Virus record (IMG/VR): IMGVR_UViG_3300042015_000154
Coordinates: 1-64,000 of that record
Reading direction: 5' to 3' (one strand)
Source: a virus
DNA length: 64,000 nucleotides
Shown piece by piece: positions 58,584-64,000 of this stretch. A program made the translations under genes and the position numbers. Under the pieces are notes generated by a model. The model had not been told where the DNA came from. It saw only the letters and a program-made list of their open reading frames with translations, and made no database searches. Position 1 is the first letter of the stretch, and each line of letters starts with the position of its first letter.

Positions 58584-59690
58584 ATGAGCACGAACGGTTA
58601 CCGCATCAAGGCCGACAAGATCGCCGACTACGCCTCCGTCTTCTACAACTCCGGTCGCACTCCCCTCTTCATCGGCCCGCCGGGCATCGCCAAGACCGCG
58701 TTCGTCCGAGTGGCTGCGAAGGAACTGGCCGCGCAGCGTGGCATCGAGTTCCTGCCGGTGCGCGAGCTGCACCTCGCTTCCATGTCGGAAGTCGACGTGC
58801 GTGGTTACCTGATCCCGGACGGCGACAAGGCCGTGTTCACCAAGCCCGAGTTCTGGGCGACGGTCGAGGCGCACCCCGAGGGTGGCATCCTGTTCCTCGA
58901 CGAGTTCGTGCAGGCCACGCACGAAGTGCAGAAGGCGATCGCCCCGCTGATCCTCGAAGGTCGCATCGGCGAGTACGTCCTGCCGCCGACGTGGCGCGTG
59001 TTCCTCGCCGGCAACGGTCTGGCCGATGGCGCCGGCGCCAACACGCTGCTGTCGCACATCATCAACCGCGTCGTGATCGTCGAGGTGGAAGCGCCTGACG
59101 CGGACGTGTGGATGGTGTGGGCGGCGGGCGAAGGCAACATGCCGTCGGAGCTGATCGCGTTCGCGATGTCGCAGCCGGCGGTCGTGTTCGAGCCCGACGT
59201 GTCGCAGCTGGGTCCGGATGAGCCGTTCTGCACGCCGCGCTCGCTGCATGCGGTCGGCGATCTGGCCAACGCGTTCCCCGGCGGTGTCGAGGGCATGGTC
59301 TCCGACCCGGTGGGCATGGCGTTCATGTCCGGTGCGATCGGCACGGCTGCAGCGTCCGCACTGGCGGTCTTCATCCGCATGGCGATCAGCCTGCCGAGCT
59401 ACGACGACATCGTGAACAAGCCGCTGCAGACCATCGTGCCGGATCGCGTCGACCAGCAGTACGCGATGGTGATCATGATCGCCTGCCGCGCCAAGCACGA
59501 GGATCTGCAGCCGCTGATGCAGTACCTCACCCGCTTCGACAACAACATGATCCTCACCGGCCTCGCCGCGCTGACGCGTCGCGACAAGACGATGACCCAC
59601 AACCAGTACGTGCTGGCGTGGATCATGGCCAACCAGACGCTGCTGGGCAAGTTCGCCAAGTACATCTCGAAGGCGGTGCGAGCATCATGA
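58584..59690 (+). CDS. MoxR-type AAA+ ATPase
   Basis: 368 residues. Walker A GPPGIAKT (31-38), Walker B GILFLDEF (D106, E107), a sensor-like FLAGNGLADGAG and an arginine-containing SHIINRVV segment fit the MoxR/CobS-like AAA+ group. These ATPases act as chaperones with VWA partners, and the next gene encodes exactly such a partner in an ATGA overlap. It is driven by P3. In phages the target of such modules is not known. Confidence 0.9.
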   Translation: MSTNGYRIKADKIADYASVFYNSGRTPLFIGPPGIAKTAFVRVAAKELAAQRGIEFLPVRELHLASMSEVDVRGYLIPDGDKAVFTKPEFWATVEAHPEGGILFLDEFVQATHEVQKAIAPLILEGRIGEYVLPPTWRVFLAGNGLADGAGANTLLSHIINRVVIVEVEAPDADVWMVWAAGEGNMPSELIAFAMSQPAVVFEPDVSQLGPDEPFCTPRSLHAVGDLANAFPGGVEGMVSDPVGMAFMSGAIGTAAASALAVFIRMAISLPSYDDIVNKPLQTIVPDRVDQQYAMVIMIACRAKHEDLQPLMQYLTRFDNNMILTGLAALTRRDKTMTHNQYVLAWIMANQTLLGKFAKYISKAVRAS

Positions 59691-60832
59691 GCACGAAGGC
59701 CAAATTCAACGAAGCGGTCACTGCACTGCTGATGACACAGCCGTTCTTTGGCCACCTGCTCCTGAAGATGAAGCACGTCGAGTGCGACACGTTGCGGCCG
59801 GCGACGATGGCGGTGTCGCGCACGACGATCTACTACCACCCGCAGCTGATCGCGGAGCTGGAGGTGGATTGCATCATGTTCATCCTCGCCCACGAGGTTG
59901 CGCACAAGGCGTTCGACCAGATCGAGCGCGCACGCCACTACCAGAAGTGCGGTACGGGGCCGGACGGCAAGCCGCTCGACTTCCACCTGTTCAACTGCGC
60001 GATGGACTACGTGGTCAATAGCGGACTGGAGGCGCAGGGCGTAGGGAAGTTCCCGGGCTTCGGCTGTCTCGACCAGCGATTCACGCACGAGATGACGCCC
60101 GAAGAGGTGTATTGCATCCTGAAGAAAGAGCAGGAGGACGGCAAGCGCAGCCCCGTCGGCGAGCCGATGGACGGCCACGACACCAGCGAGGGCGACGAAG
60201 AGCTGGACCCGATCACGCAGGCGGACGTCATCCAGTCTGCGGACAACCACCGCCGCCTGATGGGCAAGTACCCCGCCGGCATCGAGCGCCTGATCGGCGA
60301 GCTGAAGAAGCCGTCGATGTCGCCGTGGCGTCGCCTGCGTCAGTTCGTCACGACGAACCTGCCCGGGCACGATGCGTCGACGTGGCGTCGCCTGCAGCGC
60401 CGCCCGCTGGTGCGTGGCATCGGCATGCCGGGTCGCGTGCAGCAGGGTGCTGGTCGTGTGGGCGTCGTCGTCGACACGTCGGGCTCGATCGGGCAGGAGA
60501 TGCTGAACCTGTTCTCCGGCCACATGGCGGCGATCATGGACGACGCGATGCCGCGCGAGGTGTACGTGTACTGGGTGGATGCCGTCGTGCAGCGCCGGGA
60601 CATCGTGAAGAACGGCTCGCAGCTGCGCGCCCTGTTCTCGAAGCCCGTGCCCGGCGGTGGCGGCACCGACATGCCCCGCGGCGTTCGCGCTGCGGTGGAG
60701 GACAAGTGCGACGCTGTTGTCGTGCTAACCGACGGTTACACCGGGTTCGGCCAGAAGGAAACCAAGCCGGTGCTGTGGGCGATCACGTCGCACCAGATCA
60801 GCGCACCGCACGGCATCACCATCCACATCTGA
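59687..60832 (+). CDS. VWA-like protein with putative metallopeptidase domain (DUF2201 type)
   Basis: 381 residues. The N-terminal half carries a zincin motif H69-E70-V-A-H73 (LAHEVAHKAF), the C-terminal half a VWA MIDAS D263-T-S265-G-S267 (VVDTSGSIG) with later GGGGTDM and LTDGYTG. This is the DUF2201_N plus DUF2201 architecture. It should dock on the MoxR-like ATPase through the VWA domain. Whether it cleaves protein is unknown. Confidence 0.9.
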   Translation: MSTKAKFNEAVTALLMTQPFFGHLLLKMKHVECDTLRPATMAVSRTTIYYHPQLIAELEVDCIMFILAHEVAHKAFDQIERARHYQKCGTGPDGKPLDFHLFNCAMDYVVNSGLEAQGVGKFPGFGCLDQRFTHEMTPEEVYCILKKEQEDGKRSPVGEPMDGHDTSEGDEELDPITQADVIQSADNHRRLMGKYPAGIERLIGELKKPSMSPWRRLRQFVTTNLPGHDASTWRRLQRRPLVRGIGMPGRVQQGAGRVGVVVDTSGSIGQEMLNLFSGHMAAIMDDAMPREVYVYWVDAVVQRRDIVKNGSQLRALFSKPVPGGGGTDMPRGVRAAVEDKCDAVVVLTDGYTGFGQKETKPVLWAITSHQISAPHGITIHI

Positions 60833-60841
60833 GGTGCAATC

Positions 60842-61036
60842 ATGCCCAAGTTCAGTATCTACAAAGATCTGCGCCTGAAGGTGGAGGTGGAAGCCGACAC
60901 CGCACAAGAGGCGTACCAACAGCAGCTCATCATGGATGACAACGAGTTCGAGGTGCTGGAGTGTGATTATGAGGTCTACCTGCAGGACAGCGCGGGTGGC
61001 GACACCGAGTGTATCGACGACTACGACGCTGATTAA
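60842..61036 (+). CDS. small acidic protein, 64 aa
   Basis: Starts MPKFSIYKDLRLKVEVEADT and is strongly acidic at the end (ECIDDYDAD). It resembles small beta-alpha proteins of phages without known function. Its TAA lies in palindrome copy 11. Possibly a regulator or substrate of the MoxR-VWA pair by position. Confidence 0.65.
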   Translation: MPKFSIYKDLRLKVEVEADTAQEAYQQQLIMDDNEFEVLECDYEVYLQDSAGGDTECIDDYDAD

Positions 61037-61046
61037 AACGTTTTAA
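61033..61046. promoter_or_regulatory. 14-bp palindrome, copy 11
   Basis: Perfect TTAAAACGTTTTAA including the stop codon of the previous gene (61034-61036). The CCTCTTCTGGAGATACCATC after it parallels the leader after copy 9. Confidence 0.88.
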
Positions 61047-61068
61047 CCCCTCTTCTGGAGATACCATC

Positions 61069-61956
61069 ATGTCCATCATCCCGACCCTGCGCGACAGCGC
61101 CATGCTCGTGAACGTGTCTATCAGCGTGTGGTCCGCACGCAAGCTGGACCGCAAGCAGACCACCAAGGCGATCAAGGGCGCCAAGGCGACCAGCGATGCC
61201 GCACGCGTCAACAAGAACCTGCTGGCCAGCGCCGACGCGCAGCTGCGCGAGGTGCACCGCAAGGCGAAGGCGATCCGCAACTTCGTCGACGACAACTCCG
61301 TGCCGTGGGACAACGCAGGCAACCGCCTCGTCACCAACGACCGGGCGCTCACGCTGGTGGGCGAGCTGAAGCAGCTGCAGGACGAGTTCGCCGCGGCGGT
61401 CGACGCGTTCGTCGACGAGTACCCGATCCTGCGTGCGCAGGCAGTGTCGAACCTTGGCGACATGGGCGACGACAGCGACTACCCGCAGGCGGAGGTGGTG
61501 CGCCGCAAGTTCGGCGTGGAGATCGAGTTCCAGCCGATCGCCCAGAACTTCAGCGACGTGCGCATCGGCCTGAGCGAGACGCAGGCCAAGGCGTTCCAGC
61601 AGCACTTCGAGGGCAACGTGCAGAAGCAGATGGCCAACGCCGTGCGCGCTGCATGGGGGCGCCTGCAGGAAAACCTCCAGCGCTACAGCCAGAACCTCGA
61701 CCTGCGCGATGACGACAGCGGTAAGATGAAGATCTTCCGCGACTCGATGGTCACGCAGTTGCGCGATACCATCAGCCTGCTGCGTGGGCTGGGCAACTTT
61801 GGCGACGACAACATGGCGGCCATCGTCGCCCGGTTGGAGAAGGACGTCGCGGCATTCGAGGCTGGCCAACTGCGCTCCAGCCCCGCCACCTCTGTGGGCG
61901 TGAAGGCGCAGGTCGACGACATCCTGAAGAAGATGAGGGGGTTCCTTGACCAGTAA
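61069..61956 (+). CDS. DUF3150-like helical protein
   Basis: 295 residues, predominantly long helices with a Lys/Arg-rich N-terminal part (WSARKLDRKQTTKAIKGAKA) and a central EFAAAVDAFVDEYPILRAQA segment. The pattern resembles DUF3150 proteins, which are found beside MoxR-like and VWA genes. This supports a three-part module. The name is by pattern and context, not by a search. Confidence 0.68.
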   Translation: MSIIPTLRDSAMLVNVSISVWSARKLDRKQTTKAIKGAKATSDAARVNKNLLASADAQLREVHRKAKAIRNFVDDNSVPWDNAGNRLVTNDRALTLVGELKQLQDEFAAAVDAFVDEYPILRAQAVSNLGDMGDDSDYPQAEVVRRKFGVEIEFQPIAQNFSDVRIGLSETQAKAFQQHFEGNVQKQMANAVRAAWGRLQENLQRYSQNLDLRDDDSGKMKIFRDSMVTQLRDTISLLRGLGNFGDDNMAAIVARLEKDVAAFEAGQLRSSPATSVGVKAQVDDILKKMRGFLDQ

Positions 61957-62764
61957 AGACCAGCGAGACCTGCGCGAAGAAGGCTGGCGTCGGAGCGTGG
62001 ACAACGCGCTCATGAATCTGCAAACGTCCGGCCGCTACCTGCGCATCGACCCGAATAACATGACCATGATCGCCAACGCGCTCGGCTCGGTTCGAGCGGG
62101 AGTCATGGCGCGCTACGCGGTCGAGCCCATTGCCCTGAAGAAGATCTGGGACGTACAAACGGTCACCTTCGAGCAGCGGGTCATCATGCAGGTCGGCCTG
62201 CTGGTGCAGCGGGGTCTCGGCGTGCCGGAGGCCCTGCGGTTCTGGAAGAACCTGCGCTTCGCCATCGGGGCCAACATCAACCCGCACGCCATGCAGTTGT
62301 GGAACCGGGAACAGATCGTGGAAGAACTGGGCTCGGCGTTCGGCCACCCGGTGGCATCGGCGATCGCCGACCCGCCGTCGAACCCCGTGCTGCACGCGCT
62401 GATGTTCAAGACCCACGGCGTGCAACTGTATCGCTCCGCTTCGCTGGCGTGGTGTGTTGCTACGGTCACGGGCGAGCGTGGCAAATCGAGGGTTGCGTTC
62501 ACGCCGCCGTCGGGCATCCGTGAGGGCGAAGTCCCTACACCGGACCAGCCGTTGACCGATCTCACGGTCGGTGCAGCGGAAGGGTATTATCGGTCGGCAA
62601 CCGATGGGATGCACCTCGACTTCACCTTTTGCCTTGACCCCGTGGAAATGGATTATGCAGACGAAGCTGAAAAAGCGGTACGGGAAACTGACGGTGACGG
62701 GGATGACCCGCGAGACCGGAGAGCGCCCCCGCGCCGACGTTACCTGTCAATGTGGTCGCCGTAA
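61946..62764 (+). CDS. hypothetical protein, 272 aa
   Basis: No family recognised. TTG 61946 with GAGGGGG upstream gives the longest form and overlaps the previous gene by 11 bases; ATG 62012 is an alternative start. The region FEQRVIMQVGLLVQRGLGVPEALRFWKN is helical. The C-terminus is Arg/Asp-rich and overlaps the next gene by 110 bases. Confidence 0.65.
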   Translation: MTSKDQRDLREEGWRRSVDNALMNLQTSGRYLRIDPNNMTMIANALGSVRAGVMARYAVEPIALKKIWDVQTVTFEQRVIMQVGLLVQRGLGVPEALRFWKNLRFAIGANINPHAMQLWNREQIVEELGSAFGHPVASAIADPPSNPVLHALMFKTHGVQLYRSASLAWCVATVTGERGKSRVAFTPPSGIREGEVPTPDQPLTDLTVGAAEGYYRSATDGMHLDFTFCLDPVEMDYADEAEKAVRETDGDGDDPRDRRAPPRRRYLSMWSP

Positions 62765-63065
62765 GTCGGTGCTCGTGCAGTCCCTGCTCAATGGCAGCAC
62801 GCGGACGTGCGGCGCAGGCGCCTGTCGCGTGGCGAAGGTGAAGGCGGACAAGGCCTATCATCCGCGCGGCACGAGCGCGCTCACGCTGCGCCAGCTGCAG
62901 GGTGCATGGGCGGCGTACCACCGCACGCGCCAGCCGCTGTCGCTCACGGCGCTGGCGGAGAAGTACCAGATCAACCGCGAGACGTTGCGCTCGCTGTTCC
63001 GAGCCGTCCGGAAATGCGGCGGCATTGAGAGTTACACCCAGCATGTCAACCCGCCGGAGGAATGA
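62655..63065 (+). CDS. zinc-finger plus HTH DNA-binding protein
   Basis: 136 residues. The N-terminal part (RYGKLTVTGMTRETG ... CQCGRRKSVLVQSLLNGSTRTCG) matches the zinc ribbon found at the front of many phage HNH or AP2-type proteins. The C-terminal part has an HTH (LTALAEKYQINRETLRSLFRA). It is thus a sequence-specific DNA-binding candidate. ATG 62655 is internal to the previous gene. Confidence 0.7.
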   Translation: MQTKLKKRYGKLTVTGMTRETGERPRADVTCQCGRRKSVLVQSLLNGSTRTCGAGACRVAKVKADKAYHPRGTSALTLRQLQGAWAAYHRTRQPLSLTALAEKYQINRETLRSLFRAVRKCGGIESYTQHVNPPEE

Positions 63066-63069
63066 AGTC

Positions 63070-63303
63070 ATGGCTGAGCGCGAGCGCAACTACCGCAAGG
63101 AATACGACACCTACCACGGCACACCTGCACAGAAGAAAGCGCGGGCCAGCCGCAACGCTGCACGGGCCGCCGAAGAGAAGGCGGGCAACGTGCGCAAAGG
63201 TGACGGGAAGGAAGTCGACCACAAGGATGGCAACCCGTTGAACAACAAGCCGAGCAATCGACAGGTGATGTCGCGTTCGGCCAACCGGAGGAAAGGCGGA
63301 TGA
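63070..63303 (+). CDS. HNH-like small protein, 77 aa
   Basis: A basic N-terminus and the block KEVDHKDGNPLNNKPSNRQVMSRSANRRKG carry the DH-x-x-GN-x-x-NN pattern of phage HNH nucleases. It is shorter than typical HNH enzymes and the second catalytic His is not obvious, so it may be a reduced or regulatory form. It lies next to the zinc-HTH gene. Confidence 0.65.
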   Translation: MAERERNYRKEYDTYHGTPAQKKARASRNAARAAEEKAGNVRKGDGKEVDHKDGNPLNNKPSNRQVMSRSANRRKGG

Positions 63304-63683
63304 ATCTCGGGCTTCTCAGGGCGGGGGATACGTTTATCGGTGTGACGCGCGGCGACCCCGGGCGACGCAACGACCCGGACAAAGCAGCCGACTACGTGGT
63401 GCTCCGCATTGGGCGGAAGTACCTGTACGCCAAGCGCGTCGATGGACACTTCGGCGAGGTGGCGTTCGGCATCGAACATGGGCTGGAGAAGGCAGGCTAC
63501 AAGCCGATGCGTGCTTATCCGAGCCGAGCGCAGTGGGAAGCGGAGCAGCGACGCGAGGCGCAGCTTGAACGCATTCGTCGCCTTGCGCGCGACATGGGCT
63601 ACGGCGTGAACCGACTGGCGCAGAACGAACTCGACCAGCTGGAAACCATTCTGCTGCGCGCCACGCAGGTACCGCCGCCGTGA
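63300..63683 (+). CDS. hypothetical protein, small beta-barrel type
   Basis: 127 residues. Residues 1-60 (LLRAGDTFIGVTRGD ... YVVLRIGRKYLYAKRVDG) look like a small beta barrel seen in several phage proteins of unknown function. The C-terminus is a helical Arg/Glu segment. ATGA overlap with the HNH-like gene. Confidence 0.65.
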   Translation: MNLGLLRAGDTFIGVTRGDPGRRNDPDKAADYVVLRIGRKYLYAKRVDGHFGEVAFGIEHGLEKAGYKPMRAYPSRAQWEAEQRREAQLERIRRLARDMGYGVNRLAQNELDQLETILLRATQVPPP

Positions 63684-63826
63684 TCACGCCCCGCCAAGCC
63701 GCGTTCGCCGTGGCCGGCTGGGGTGCGTTCACCGGCTACGGCTTTTTCGGCTGGATGGGTGCGTTCTTCATGTCGGCCGCGGTGTACGCACTTGTGCGCA
63801 TGATGCTGCGCGACGTCGATTTTTAG
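63680..63826 (+). CDS. 48-aa two-helix membrane protein
   Basis: A GTG start overlaps the previous stop (GTGA). The protein has hydrophobic stretches (FAVAGWGAFTGYGFFGWMG and AFFMSAAVYALVRMM) and ends RDVDF. Last gene of the rightward region. Function unknown. Confidence 0.6.
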   Translation: MITPRQAAFAVAGWGAFTGYGFFGWMGAFFMSAAVYALVRMMLRDVDF

Positions 63827-63855
63827 TTGCGACGAATCTTTTGGTTGTGTGACGC

Positions 63856-63883
63856 TTGACACGGTTTAGCGCAAGCGTAACGT
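63856..63883 (+). promoter_or_regulatory. putative promoter of the secreted-protein gene
   Basis: TTGACA, 16-base spacer, TAACGT, like the element at 1055-1082. A 7-bp stem (CTGCACT, 63904-63910, with AGTGCAG, 63921-63927) follows in the leader, before the gene that starts at window position 53 (63965 here). Confidence 0.5.
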
Positions 63884-63912
63884 AGGCACCACGAAATCAC
63901 CCACTGCACTGG

Positions 63913-64000
63913 AGGGGGCAAGTGCAGCGGGCCCTTTACGCCTCCGAAGAAGGAACCTCTCACAATGCGTAATCAGATCCTCACCGCGCTGGCTTTGCTG
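63913..64000. repeat. direct repeat, copy at right end of the window
   Basis: Identical to 1-88, so the sequence returns to its start here. It contains the leader and first codons of the secreted-protein gene (from 63965), which is a truncated second copy and not an extra gene. Confidence 0.95.

Noticed and set aside
1-64000. Lysogeny functions, tRNA genes or a phage RNA polymerase
   Set aside because: I looked for integrase, repressor, tRNA-like cloverleaves in the gaps and a single-subunit RNA polymerase and recognised none. A dedicated tRNA scan was not possible.

Overview
The window reads as one complete tailed-bacteriophage genome (Caudoviricetes) with GC-rich, densely overlapping genes. 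The last 88 bases (63913-64000) repeat the first 88, so the unit length is 63,912 bp. The molecule is either circularly permuted and read past its start, or has a direct terminal repeat cut off by the window edge. Capsid, scaffold, portal and both terminase genes are present. There are very large internal-virion-type proteins and no recognisable tape measure, tail tube or sheath, so a short-tailed (podovirus) particle is most likely. An embedded Rz/Rz1 spanin pair and a GH19-type endolysin point to a Gram-negative host; the exact host cannot be named from the sequence. No integrase, lysogeny repressor, phage RNA polymerase, tRNA or CRISPR array was recognised. Host-like -35/-10 promoters are present.

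Layout. (1) 1-14948, plus strand: a secreted Gly/Asn/Gln-rich protein, then a replication and recombination block: family A DNA polymerase with exonuclease domain, Cas4/RecB-like nuclease, VRR-NUC-like nuclease, SNF2-like helicase, double-HTH protein and primase-helicase. (2) 15050-38151, minus strand: virion genes. From the promoter-proximal end these are portal, scaffold, capsid, adaptors, tail fibre with S74 chaperone, nozzle, second fibre, and three internal virion proteins including a 2541-residue giant. (3) 38210-40152, plus strand: small and large terminase. (4) 40149-47530, minus strand: lysis genes (endolysin, holin candidates, spanins), more fibre-like proteins and small accessory genes. 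(5) 47531-49405: regulatory and AT-rich non-coding DNA, the best candidate origin. (6) 47879-63826, plus strand: a long early/accessory region of small genes ending in a MoxR ATPase / VWA-metallopeptidase-like / DUF3150-like module.

Two features stand out. First, a 14-bp palindrome with consensus TTAAAACGTTTTAA occurs 11 times, each just upstream of a plus-strand gene or in the non-coding centre, and it divides the early region into modules. At four sites it lies 27-34 bases downstream of a promoter -10 box. Three of those promoters are near-identical and their -35 box contains the upstream gene's stop codon. Second, the early region carries eleven diverged small proteins sharing an N-terminal D-x-[IL]-T-x-x-A motif and a C-terminal CxxC or CxC motif. 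They look like a tandemly amplified, putatively zinc-binding family, and I do not recognise it as a described one.
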